A DNA stretch of 64,000 nucleotides, taken from positions 2,542,001 to 2,606,000 of the forward strand of contig BSDZ01000101.1 of the NCBI GenBank assembly GCA_030268105.1, read 5' to 3'. Shown here in pieces: positions 20,099-31,183 of this stretch. Source of the stretch: Volvox africanus. Taxonomy: Eukaryota > Chlorophyta > Chlorophyceae > Chlamydomonadales > Volvocaceae. The translations under genes and the position numbers were made by a program. Below the pieces are notes generated by a model, which saw only the letters and a program-made list of their open reading frames with translations, searched no databases and had not been told where the DNA came from. Numbering within the stretch: the first letter of the stretch is position 1; each line of letters opens with the position of its first letter.

Positions 20099-21702
20099 CT
20101 ATTTCGGCTGAGGTACAAACGGCGGCAGTAACGGGCAATCCTTCGTAGGATGACTCTCCGCGCACCGTAGACAAACATTGGCTGCTTTCCGACGCTCGAA
20201 CTCGGAACGATTGCAATTCCATTTTGGCATAAACGAGTCATCCGTGCGAGTCCGCTTCGCATTGGGGTCAGAGCGCTGTGTGGCTGCCGACGACGGCGCG
20301 CCCCCATGGGTCCGAGCTCGGACCTGCTCCTCCTGACCCGTGGACACCTGAGCTAGCGCCCCCGCGCGCCTTGCGTTGCCGGTTGCTGCATCGCGTCGCG
20401 GCAGTAGGCGCAGGACGGGTCGCTGCAGGTTCCTGGTCCAGAGTCACAGCTTCCCCAAGCGGATCCTGCACTTGCACGGCATTTGCACGAGGGGCAGACT
20501 TGACTTCTTCCTCACCGGCAAGAAGTCGTATCTCCGTACCCTTAGCAAATGTGACCAAGGCATCATACGACTTGAATGGCACCCCAGCCAAGTCAGTAGC
20601 GCACCATTTAGCCAAACGTTTCGTCAGGCCTCACTTAAACCATAAGACACGCTCGTTCTCAGTGAGGTCAGCAATGGGGGTCACTAGTGCTTCGAAGTGT
20701 GACTGGTACGCAGGTACATTTTCACCCCTACGCATGTGGTAGCTACCGGCCGCCAAAACCTTATGAGCCTCCACATCACGTGCTTGCACCTCAGTAGCGA
20801 ACCGTGCTAGGAGAGTGGAAATCAACTCGTCAAAAGTATATTCGATCCGGGCGGTGGTCCATTCGCGATACCAGTCCTTCGCTGAGCCCTCGAGGGTGTT
20901 ACCAACGAAGAGACACCTGATACCATCATTATCGCCACCATGGACAACCTGGAGATATTTTTTAGCATCACGCACGTACGCACAAGTTGCATTGGCTATG
21001 CTAGGTCCTGGTGTCTTTTCAGTCAGCGAGATATTAAGCCTAGGAACGGGAATTGACAATCTCATCACCTCAGGGATGGCATCGTGCCCTTGCGCTTGAG
21101 GTAACGGCAGAACCCATGGTCCAGCAGTGTTGTCCATATTCGTATTAACTGCTGAATGCGGCCGGGGTCTGAAGGACAAGGGGCTCTTGAGTGGCTCGCG
21201 TGCCAACAGTCTCAAGACCTCTATCCGGAGCTCTAGCAGCCACAACAAAGTCGGGTTGGCTAGCTAAGCTAGTGTGCGGCATATCGTCGCGTTCCGTGGA
21301 CATGGAACACGAAGCAATACCCTAGGTTTGCGTAATAGAAGCCGACTTCTATCGCAAAGGCAAGAGTACAAAACGATTCGGTGAGCCTACCGACAGTACT
21401 CTTGAGAAGATTCAGTAAACTCAGCAAGTACTTGCCCAGCTGAGTCCTAATCTCCGTAGTTTGGGTGATGAGAGTCGCCAACTGGTCCGGACGAAAGCCG
21501 GTCTCAGTCGTCGCAGCAATCAATGCCGGAGTGCTGAGATAACCTGCGACTCAGAGCATACACTTACACAACAAGTGCAGCAATCTAGACAAAAGCAATT
21601 AAACAATTACAAACCGGAAGCAGCGGCGTCCAATACGGCGCGGCCTAGGTCTTCAGCGAAAGTATCTAGCGGTCCTCGTGGTTCGTCGCTGGAACTCACC
21701 AT
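20099..21702 (-). pseudogene. gag: A2 gag, frameshifted
   Basis: ATG at 21702 opens exon 1. Intron-1 and intron-2 signals and the MSTER-type intronic start are present as in A1. The main gag domain is open from about 21248 to 20631 and is then broken by a stop (LWFK followed by stop) and by frameshifts before the zinc knuckle, which ends at the TAG 20099-20101. Confidence 0.85.
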
Positions 21703-21769
21703 AGAGAGAACCTACTTCCGAGTTGACACAAAGAGACAGTTAGGCAACGAACCTGTCTCGATACCAATT

Positions 21770-22617
21770 TGTTGTACCTCTCCTTCATGTTTGCTCATAA
21801 GTATCTGCGCGTCTGAAAGAAAGTTTGAAAGTTTGAAAGTTTCGATACCGATGCGTGAGCACTTGCAAGTACAGCAAGGCAAGCGCGAGCAAACAGAGAC
21901 AGCGGAAAACTTCAAGACAAGAAGAGATATAACTTACAGTCTTACAGATTGAAGCAATGCAATGGATGAAATCGCCGTCAGCGCCGGAAGCAAGCAATCA
22001 TCACACGGCGGTGATAAGCGAAGTTTAGGCTTAGCTCGGGCTAAGTAGAAGAGCGTATAGCAATAATAGTGTAGAACACACGAGTGTTCTCCGGTATCGA
22101 ATGTCTTCTCTTGCTTAGCCGTCCTCACATCTGTTATACTCGTAGCATCGCAATGTCGTACGATTCACACTAGGAGGCCGATCCTAAGTGTGACAACCCT
22201 ACTGCGTATAGGCGATGTCCAAGCATAACAACGTATAAGCCTTTCTGGCATTCGCATGATGCAAGGGTCCGAATAACGATATTCGGTTGCAAGGCATGTA
22301 TCACGACGGGTGCGGCGCTCTCAACGTGTGCTGTAATGAAGTAACATTATATCTAATAATATTACTTATCGTAGCACGAGCATAATGTGCACTTCAATGA
22401 TTCAGGATTTCATGCATGCTAGGCGGATTTGCCATGATGCGATGTCACGATGGATAATGGTGACATGCCAAATGCATACATAAATGTATACGAATACATT
22501 TATATCATGCAAGTTCATTCATATGCATTGATCGTTCATGTGTTCATCAAAACAGCACTTCGCCTCGTAGCGTCGCACTGACCTATGCATCAGCGGGAAA
22601 CGAACTGTAGCACAACA
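21770..22617 (-). repeat. A2 5' LTR (L1)
   Basis: 848 bp. It differs from the 3' copy by several substitutions and by a short repeat expansion (GAAAGTTTGAAAGTTTGAAAG around 21819), so the element is older than A1. Confidence 0.92.
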
Positions 22618-22626
22618 GATACAACA
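22618..22626 (+). repeat. L2 LTR end, 9-bp remnant
   Basis: GATACAACA is the L2 right terminus and is followed directly by B-type integrase sequence. Together with A2 on its left it indicates that an L2 LTR once ended here and was cut by A2 or by the event that removed A2's TSD. Confidence 0.6.
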
Positions 22627-23709
22627 TGACCAAAATGGTTCACTTAGCCCCCTGCACCTCGTCTTGCACAGCTGAGCAAAAAGCATGATTATTTTTTGAT
22701 AACGTGGTCCGATTGCATGGCGTTCCTAAAAATGTGATATCCGATCGTGGTGGTCGATTCAGGTCTAAGTTTTGGGAAGCGCTATGTGAACTCGTCGGTA
22801 TGCGCGTTCATTTGAGCACAGCATATCATCCACAGTCCGATGGGCAAACCGAACGCACAAATCGCACGTTGGGCGACATGTTGAGGAATTTTGCGGGACG
22901 CACACCCTCTGTTTGGGATACATTTCTGACTTTGGCAGAATTTGCGCTTAACAACACTGTTAACCGCTCTACAGGTCAAAGCCCTTTCTTTCTGAATTAC
23001 GGATTCCTTCCTACTCTACCCGTGTGGCGAGAGCTGGAAGTAAATATCCGTGCGTCTAAAACCTTTGCCAAGTCGTTCCTATCCCTCATGACAGACGCGA
23101 AGGCATGTTTGGATGCGGCACAACAACGGACGACGGACTATTATAATAAATCCAAACGAGACGTAACATTTTTGGTGGGACAAATGGTATTATTGAGCAC
23201 TAAGAACTTGCGTTCGCTCGCCGACGGTTCCCGTAAATTGTTACCTCGCTGGATTGGGCCATATCCCGTTGTTTGCATGGTAGGGAATGTAGCTGTGGAG
23301 CTATCCCTACCCCCTGACATGAATATTCACTCCACGTTTCATATCTCCCTCATCCGTCCTTATCACAGCACGGAGCCCGTTACAAACAACACCGATGCCC
23401 CTGCAGTAATGGACCCCGATCCCGGACCTGGATCGCAGGCAAGCAAAAGGTGTATGATGTGGAGCGGATACTGGATTATCGAGTTCGATATGTAGGTCGA
23501 CATCGATGCAAGCGGACGGTACATGAGTACCTGGTCAAATGGACTGGCTATTCTAGCGAGCATAACTCTTGGGAGCTGACGCGCAATTTCTCGCCAGAAA
23601 TGAAGACCCTACCAGAAGGAGCTCGTCTACGTACCACGCAGACCCAATGATCTCTGCAGTCGATGCTGTACGATGCAGCGAGGACGCTGCATAAGGGAGG
23701 GGGGATAGT
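22627..23709 (+). pseudogene. pol: B3 pol, integrase and chromodomain part
   Basis: Starts within the integrase core (TKMVHLAPC region) and continues to the coding end at 23650 and the purine tract. A TGA at 22686 lies at the same codon as in B1, B2 and A3. A one-base loss near 23424 (GGACCTGG for GAGACCTGG) is shared with B4 and shifts the chromodomain into another frame (to 23650). Confidence 0.88.
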
Positions 23710-24022
23710 TGTTATACGCCGGTTCGATCACCGCTCATGTCCAAGTAGGCTTGAACTCATCTGAGCATTACTGAGCATGATATGAGCATATTAGCATGAT
23801 ATATTCGGATATATCTAGCTAATGCAGCATGCCGCATCATCATTTACGATATCGCACTGTTGGTCAACATGTTTGACTCAAGGTTGACATCTATGCGTGA
23901 ATCCACTATAGCATAATATATCAAGTAATAATATTTCAAATATTATTACACCATTCGTATCGTGAACCACACACGTATGCGAAAATGCGACGATCGCGAT
24001 GGTTGGGTCGGCAACCAAATAT

Positions 24023-26035
24023 CACTCTGGGAAAACGGGGGGGTCCGGCTTCCATAAAATCCAACGTCCTTTTCCATAAAGTGGCCTCCATATTATTTTG
24101 ATATGGAATCCATAATCCTGCCACCAGGTTATGGAAGGTATGTTATGGAAGGCTTTTTATGGAATGGAAACAGCATTTTATGGAAAGTTACAATGGCTGG
24201 CATGGAGGGCACAAAAGGAAGTCCATTTTGCATGCAAAATACGGCGATTATTCAGCATCACCTACTGTCATTCACTTCATGTCCTATTATTATTCGGCCA
24301 ACCAATAATATGCATGATATGTAGATAGGGTATCTCTGGCCACCTATCTACATACCTAAAACCCTAACTAACTAACTACCTTCGTACCTATCTATCGTCA
24401 CCTAATGATGCTCTCTATTTTGTAACTATCTAAATACATACTGCTGCAAGTAAAGGTTATTGTAACCGCAATCCACACTGCCACAAATAAGGAAAGCAAG
24501 GTCGGAGTCTTATCTCGTCAGACACCACAATTCAAGCAAAAGAAGAATGTACGTGCCACTTTCTGAGCACTAACGCCCACCTCTGCTCCCTCTGGGGCGC
24601 CGGCTACTTCTGCCCTGCTTGTCACAAACCGCCTGCTTCGTACGTGCTGTCACGGGAAGCAACGCCCCTCTGGTACCCCGGCGTGAGGACCTCAGTACCG
24701 GTTGATGTGCATTGCCCCCACTGCTTCCCGTGCCACTTGAGACCCCCGATGATGGTGCCATATCGCCGCTACTTGCAGAGGTGTCCCCACTTGCCGCCTC
24801 CCCCTCAGTAAAATCGTCCTCCTCCTCTGCGTCACCCCCTGTAGGGCGGCGGTTACTTGCTGCCTGATGCATGCCCCGCCGTCCAGTTGATGCCCCCCTA
24901 CCACGCGCTCGGCCACCACTTTCCCTGCGTTGCTTCTTTCGGCCCCCACCAGCTCCCATATCGTCATTATCATCATCACGTTGTCGGCGCTGTTTTGGCT
25001 TCCCAGCACGCAATGTTGGATTCGGTAGTGGCGCTGTCAGCCAGGCTTTCTCAGCCGGATCCATGTTGTCTTCGCTGGCTTCCTGCTAAAAGTGCGTTCA
25101 AAGATAGGTACAACGTCATAATCAGGTAGATTGGTGATAAAAACTAAAAAAAGACTAAAACGGCCTGGGGTCACTTGCATAGGAATCTCTACATCTCGCT
25201 CGCTGGGTGTCCTGATAGCACCACCAGTTGAATGTTTTATGTTGAGGAATATGCCAGCAGGGAATGTGTCATCCTCCATACTTCAAGTGGGGCTAGTGCT
25301 GTTGGTCAAAGTTAGCGCGACTAATGTATGAGTGCGTATGGCCTACATTGAAATATATATATGATACGTGAATTATGAGTTGAAACCTGACAATATAAGA
25401 ATTAAGGCTCGCATCATAGATTTGTACCAGTTGGAAACATGTCGTACAAGCAAAGCAAGTAAGGCCATCCAGAAGCTATTTCCCTAACCTTCTAAGACAT
25501 AATTACAACCTTTTATATCAAGATTAATATTAAGATTTTGAAGAGGTTGCGCATCAAAGTGAATGCCCTGTGATGAAAAATGGCCCTGCGAGGCAAACGT
25601 TTTGCTTGTGCATATCGGCCATCTTTGTAATTAGGATCAGACATTTCAATGACGATTTCTATGATCATGGTTCACTGCTGGGGCACCGGGAGCCCCTTTG
25701 TTTTTTCGCCGTGCCCTGCAGGCCAAGGCAGGAGCGAGGCTCAGGACCTGTTTGGATCACAAGCACGGGGGAATAAGGACGGGGGAGAACGATGGATTAA
25801 GGAAGAGAATAACGATGGGGGAGAACAACGGGAATAATGATGGGCTACCAGAACCCTAACGACCCCAAGTCACAGAAAAACAATTTTCCACAAGCTGTCA
25901 TGACAGGACATATCTACTTAAAAACGTTTTTCATGGCTGTATGTGGATATTATTGCCTTCCATATGGTTTTATGGAAGTCCATATGGACTTTATGGATCC
26001 AACTAAAAATATGGATGATGGCTTTTCCCAGAGTG
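24023..26035. mobile_element. CACTA-like TIR DNA transposon, non-autonomous
   Basis: 2013 bp with 13-bp perfect terminal inverted repeats CACTCTGGGAAAA and a 3-bp target duplication TAT (24020-24022, 26036-26038). Both subterminal regions carry many copies of a TTATGGA / TCCATAA motif in both orientations (about 24050-24190 and 25960-26015), the arrangement of transposase-binding sites in CACTA (En/Spm) elements. No transposase frame was found, so it would need one supplied in trans. The first bases CACTCT are not the classical CACTA/CACTG, and a Harbinger-like element cannot be excluded. Confidence 0.8.
24570..25064 (-). CDS. Hypothetical basic low-complexity protein (164 aa)
   Basis: ATG at 25064 (MDPAEKAWL), stop TAG. 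The product is rich in Arg, Lys, Gly and Ser with an acidic centre (AEEEDDFTEGE), so it looks disordered and possibly nucleic-acid binding. It is much richer in G+C than the rest of the transposon. It may be a captured host exon or the first exon of a lost transposon protein. It is not recognised, and coding is uncertain. Confidence 0.35.
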   Translation of the reverse strand: MDPAEKAWLTAPLPNPTLRAGKPKQRRQRDDDNDDMGAGGGRKKQRRESGGRARGRGASTGRRGMHQAASNRRPTGGDAEEEDDFTEGEAASGDTSASSGDMAPSSGVSSGTGSSGGNAHQPVLRSSRRGTRGALLPVTARTKQAVCDKQGRSSRRPRGSRGGR

Positions 26036-26539
26036 TATCGATATTCGGACCTTCGCATATTGCATACGTTGCATCCATTAATATCACGGATTATGCGATA
26101 TTTAGGACAGTGCTACAATAGTACTCACACTTGAGATCGGAATCCAGTGAGGCTTGTACTGCACATTGGTATCGCGAGTGTGATAGGTGCGAGGACAGCC
26201 GCCTAGAGACCGAAGTCGGCTCGAAGCTACTTGGGATCAATTACCCACGTACTTAACTCAATCTGCTTCCCATACATACGCTTTACTCATGTATATTCGG
26301 CCTGAGCTATTCCAGCATATCATTTCCAGCCGTATGATGAACGCTGCCCGTGGGGTCTGACGGCAGACTTCTAATTTGCAACTGAAGATCATTGTAAGTT
26401 GAATCTTTCCTTATCTATAAGTCTTCCACTGTCACGTTGCTCGCACTGAAGTGTCTTGCTGTTCGTAAGCACGATGCACGTGTAATTAACACTCAGACAG
26501 GCAGACTAAGTGCATGGTTGAAGAAGGAAGGATACAACA

Positions 26540-26876
26540 GAAACCACTTTACATTGTATTCCTTCTATGGGGATTGCTAATGAACCTGTGAACGTTTTTG
26601 CTGCTGCTGCTGCTACCCTGTAGGTTGGTGTGTCCCTCCAGCCATTTACCCCCTGATCCATCACCACATAGCTAGGGCCACGCAGCTATCTGCAGCCACA
26701 GCAGTGCCATGCACACCCACCAGAAGCTCAGGTCACACCATCACATCCCTGCTGCATCCATCTATCCAATTCATGCTTTTACCAGCTCTTGCTGCTTGTA
26801 CCTCTGGTACAAGGTGCGCATAGCACACACACACACACAAACACACACATATATGTATATGTATATGTATATGTAT
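26540..26876. other. Spacer with microsatellite
   Basis: 337 bp between two L2 LTRs, unlike any other part of the window, with no supported gene. It contains a short (GCT)n run (26597-26615) and, at 26824-26875, a CA-repeat passing into TATATG repeats. It may be host DNA or an unrelated element fragment. Confidence 0.6.
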
Positions 26877-27413
26877 TGTTGTACACCGGTTCAATCACCG
26901 CTTATGTTGAAGTAGGCTTGAATTCATCTCAGCATGACTGAACATGATATATTCGAATATATCTAGCTAATGTAGCATGCTACATGATCATTCACGACAT
27001 CACACTGTCCGTCAACATGTTTGACTTGAGGTTTGATATTGATGTGCGAACCCATTATGGCATAATATATCAAGTAATAATATTTCAAATATAATTACAT
27101 CATTCGTATCATGAACCACACGCGTATGCGGAAATGCGACGATCGCGATGGTTGGGTCAGCAACCGAGTATCGATATTTGGACATTTGCACACTGCATAC
27201 GTTGCATCCATATCACGGATTACGTGATATTGAGGACAGTGCTATGATAGTACTCACACTTGAGATCGGAATCCAGTGAGACTTGCACTGCACATCGGTA
27301 TCGCGAACATGATAGGTGTGAGGACGGCCGCCTAGAGACCAAAGTCGGCTCAAAGCTACTTGGGATCAAGTACCCACGTACTTCACTCAATCTGCTTCCC
27401 ATACATACGCTTT
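26877..27413 (+). repeat. L2 LTR, truncated on the right
   Basis: Begins TGTTGTACACC as a normal L2 LTR and follows the family up to TACGCTTTACT, where it breaks off and joins gag-leader sequence. The last 280 bp or so of the LTR are missing. Confidence 0.85.
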
Positions 27414-28155
27414 ACTGCAATTGTGGTGTGAGCCTTCGCTCTGAGTTGCAGGTTAAACTAGTGGTCCCGCACTGCTTGTGGTAGCTCCTGGTTACAACTT
27501 GCGTTTGTCATCCTGGGGCTCCCACCTATGTTACCTGTTGACCACATGATCCCTCTTGTGCCCGAGCACAACCCGTTTCACGACCTATGTACAGGTTAAG
27601 CCCGTTGGAGTTGAGCAGAATGAAGTGGCAAGTGAGGGATCTGCTCGCAAGGGATATAATTCGGCCCAGCACATCGCCATATTCTGCGCCGATATTGTTT
27701 ATCGGTAAGAAGGATGGGACGTTACGCATGTGCATTGATTATTGGGGCTTAAATGCGACTACGGTTAAAAATCGCTACCCTTTGCCGCATGTCGATGACC
27801 TGCTCGAGAAGTTGAAAGGCTCAGCTTATTTTTCCTCGATTGATCTGCAACAGAGGTATAATCAGATACGCATTGCTGCTTCTGATATTCTGAAAACCGC
27901 TTTCCGGACCCCCTTTGGTCACTTCGAGTACACGGTCTTGTCGTTTGGACTTACTAATGCGCCCGCCACATTTCAAGCAGCGATGGACTGCATGTTCAGA
28001 CCGTATATTGACAGGTTCGTCGTTCGTTATTTGGATGATTTTTTAATATACTTCAAAACGCGCGAGGAGCACCTGAAGCACATTGAGCTCGTGCTTGAGG
28101 TGATGAAGCGGGAGCAATTGTTTGCCAAATGCACCAAATGCTCTTGGGCGCAGCT
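27414..28155 (+). pseudogene. Gag-exon fragment joined to RT fragment
   Basis: 27414-27510 resembles the intron-1 end and exon-2 start of element E (GCTCTGAGTTGCAG/GT). From 27511 the sequence is B-type reverse transcriptase, beginning at GLPPM and running past a mutated YLDD (YLDDF near 28028) to 28155, where it is cut by an L2 LTR. The join removes the rest of gag and the protease. Frame is open from about 27587 to 28219. Confidence 0.8.
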
Positions 28156-28625
28156 TGTTGTACGCCGGTTCAATCACTGTCCATACCAAAATAGACCGCA
28201 ATACATTCGAGCAATATGAATCATTATATAATTATATTAGCATGATATATTTGAGTATATCTAGCTAATCAGGCATGTCGCATTATCATCTACGACATTG
28301 TGCTGTCGGTCAACATGTTTAACTCGAGGCTGATAATTAATGCGCGATCTATCCATTGGCATATTATATCACGTAATAATACTTTAAATATTATTACCTC
28401 ATCCGTGTCACAAACCATATGTGTATGCGAGAACGCGACGATCGCGATGGTTGGGTCGGCAACCGAATATTGATATTCGGACCTTTGCATATTGCATGCG
28501 TTGCATCCATTAATATCACGGATTATGCGATATCCAGAACAGTGCTACGAAGGTACTCACACTTGAGATCAAAATCCAGTGAGACCTGTACTGCACATCC
28601 GTATCGCGACGTGATAGGTGCGAGG
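28156..28625 (+). repeat. L2 LTR, left part, cut by B4
   Basis: 470 bp of an L2 LTR starting TGTTGTACGCCGG and stopping at GGTGCGAGG, where the 5' LTR of B4 begins. The missing right part (starting ACGGCCGCC) is not found after B4, whose right side is itself disrupted. Confidence 0.85.
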
Positions 28626-29441
28626 TGTTGTACGCGGGTTCGATCGCCGTTCATAGCAGAGTGGACTGCAACCCATCCGAGCATCATGAAGCATGATATG
28701 ATCATATTAGCATGATATATTCGAGTATATCTAGCTAATCAGGCATGCTGCATTATCATCTATGACATCGCACTGTCGGTCAACATGTTTGACTCTAGAC
28801 TGGTAATTAACGCGCGATCTATCCATTGGCATATTATATCACGTAATAATAATACTTTAAATGTTATTACCTCATTTACGTCATAAACCATACGCGTATG
28901 CGAGAAGGCAACAACCGCGATGGTTGGGTCGGCAACCGAATATCGATATTCGGACCTTCGCGTATTGCATGTGTTGCATTCAATAATATCACGGATGACA
29001 CGATATTTAGAACAGTGCTACGAAGGTACTCACACTTGAGATCGGAATCCAGTGAGACCTGTACTGCGCATCTGTATCACGACGTGATAGGTGCGAGGAC
29101 GGCCGCCTAGAGACCGAAGTCGGCTCGTGCTACTTTGGACTAAGTACTCGTGTACTTAACTCTATCCATTTCGCATACATACGATATACTCATATATATT
29201 CGGCCTGAGGTATTCTAGCATCCCATCTGCAGCCGAGTGATGAACATTGCCCGCGGGGTCTGACGGCCATCTACCAATTTGTAAACGAAGACTATTGTAA
29301 GTTGGATCTTTCCTTATTTTTGAGTCTTCCGCTGTCACTTTGCCCGCATTGAATCGCCTTGCTGTTCGTAAGCTTGGTGCGCACTAGCTAACATCCAGAC
29401 GTGCAGATTCAGTGCATGATTGAAGAAGGAAGGATACAACA
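28626..29441 (+). repeat. B4 5' LTR (L2)
   Basis: 816 bp, TGTTGTACGCGGG to GGATACAACA, inserted into another L2 LTR. It is followed by AAATTTGGTATCGAGACGGG, which contains the primer-binding site. Confidence 0.93.
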
Positions 29442-29508
29442 AATTTGGTATCGAGACGGGTAAATTCACGAATGTCTCATTGTCCCTCATCGGAAGTAGG
29501 TTCTCGCG

Positions 29509-31144
29509 ATGGCGAGTGACAACGACACGCGCCGCAGCCCTTTAGACACCTTCGCTGAGGACCTTGGCCGCGCCGTCTTGGACGCCGCAGCTTCCGGTTT
29601 GTAATCCTAGATATCTGTTGGTAACTAGTTGCTGTATTCTTGTTGCGAGCTTGCATTGTGAGTCGCAGGTGAATGTACACCAACATTAAATGCTGTGTTG
29701 GCTGGACAATACTTAAACTCGGATCAGATTAAGGCCTTGATTCAGAAGACTACTGAGAAAAGAGACGGCCTTATGGATTACGTCGCTTTTCTTCTCGAGT
29801 TACTCAGGAGTTCCGTCGGTACGCGAGTAATCAAAAATTCCTCTTGCGTTACCTGCTTACAGATCTTTTAGTAAATTCCTGTTCACCAGTATAAGTTCGT
29901 GCCTTATGTCGGGACGCGAAGATAGTTCCTATCTGGGCACCGCCAGCCAACCCGATAGCGGTCTTGCCGCTAGACCTGTTTTTGCTGATCCCGATACCGT
30001 CGGGACTCGTATTATGTCTGATCCCATTGTTCTTCAGACCCCTTCACACTTAATTGTACCACTGTCAGCAGCGGCTGCAACAAGTGAAGGAGTTGGAGCA
30101 CAACGGGCTCCGGTAATACCCGCGGTTCAAGAACCCGTCGGAATACCGGAGGTAATGAAGTTGACTATCCCCGTGCCCAAGCTCAATATTTCCGCTGATG
30201 AAAAGGCAAAGAATTCAGGGCATAGTGTTGCGGATAGGACATGGGCTTACGTTCGCGACGCTAGGCAATATCTGCAAGCGGTGCACGGCGGGGGATGTGA
30301 CTCTATTAAATGTCTGTTTGTTGGGAATACCCTTGAGGGTGCCGCAAAGGATTGGTACGACGAATGGACCACCGCTAGAGGCAAGTACACGTTTGATAAC
30401 CTGATCGATGCTCTCCTCGCCCGCTTTGCTACCGAAGTTCGCTCACATAGCAATGAGGCTCGTAAGACGCTGGCACAAGGCACGTACCATATGCGTCCAC
30501 ACGAGACCGTTCCTGCTTATCAGTCCCCTTTTGAGGCACTGATAACTCCTATTGTTAACTTTCCTGAGGAGGATCGTATCTTCTGGTTTCATTGTGGTCT
30601 CACTGAATCCCTTGCGCGGTGGTGTGCCACTGATCTCAGTGGAATTCCATTCTCATCTTATGATGCTTTAGTAGCTTTTGCTAGAGGTGCAGAAGTTCGA
30701 AATTTGGCTGGAAAAGACGCTAAGCAAATTAATCCTCGTATTCACGCGATGCGAGCGCAGGAACCACCTTCGGAGTCGACACCGAAGGACCAGGGTTCCG
30801 ATCGTCAACACTCCGCGGCGGCCGTGAATACCGTTCGGAAGAAAAGACGGTATGATAATCGCGGACGCCAGAGCCCAAGCAATCGTGGGTCTGCGGGAGC
30901 TGGGCCGAGCTCGGGCCATGCGAAAGGAAAGCGAAGAGAGAGCGCGCCGTCTGTAGCTGCAATGCAGAATGCGGCTCCTAGTGTTAAGAAGCCCCGGACA
31001 GACGATCCGTATATGCAAAAGTGGGAGTGCCGACGTTCGGAGTTTGACCGTCGGAAGTTCGCTAATCTTTGCTTGAGGTGTGCGGGAGAGCGGCCTACTC
31101 GCGAATGCCCTCTTCTACCACCTTTCGTACCAAAGACGACTTAG
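29509..31144 (+). CDS. gag: Gag of B4, spliced; main frame 29906-31144 open
   Basis: ATG at 29509 starts exon 1 (MASDNDTRRSP). Predicted intron 1 is 29597-29669 and intron 2 is 29819-30068. The retained-intron ATG at 29906 (MSGREDSSYLG) gives an open 412-codon frame with the gag domain (YLQAVHGG, LFVGNTLEG, DWYDEW) and a basic Ser/Pro-rich region. In the zinc knuckle the His is replaced by Arg (CLRCAGER...C), so RNA packaging by this copy is probably impaired. I could not confirm that exon 2 is free of a frameshift. The frame ends in TAG at 31142. Confidence 0.7.
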
Positions 31145-31183
31145 GAAGTTGCCCGGGATGTGGAGAAAGGGACTTCTCCCGGG
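31142..31183 (+). promoter_or_regulatory. Gag-pol UAG readthrough signal (B4)
   Basis: TAG 31142-31144, then a 7-nt spacer, CCCGGGA (31152-31158), an 18-nt loop and TCCCGGG (31177-31183), a perfect 7-bp stem. The outer bases differ from A (A-T instead of T-A) yet still pair, which supports a selected structure. Confidence 0.8.

Larger units (their letters stand above)
15141..22617 (-). mobile_element. A2: L1 chromovirus, minus strand, decayed
   Basis: A full-length A element with L1 LTRs at both ends, a primer-binding site at 21748-21766, gag and pol. Its flanks do not match (AACTA before 15141, GATAC after 22617), so there is no TSD. On the right it abuts the last nine bases of an L2 LTR, on the left unassigned sequence. 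One or both ends have probably been rearranged after insertion. Confidence 0.92.
23710..26539 (+). repeat. B3 3' LTR (L2), split by a DNA transposon
   Basis: L2 LTR from TGTTATACGCC to GGATACAACA. The LTR parts are 23710-24022 and 26039-26539. Between them are the CACTA-like element and its duplicated TAT. Without the insert it would be about 814 bp. The insertion cuts the CCGAATATCGATATTCGG palindrome. Confidence 0.9.

Noticed and set aside
24103..24324. Small plus-strand frames in the DNA transposon (24103-24324, 25570-25776 and others)
   Set aside because: They consist of subterminal repeat motifs or low-complexity sequence and show no protein features.
26824..26875. CA/TATATG repeat as a regulatory element
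   Set aside because: It is a simple microsatellite in a spacer with no adjacent gene.
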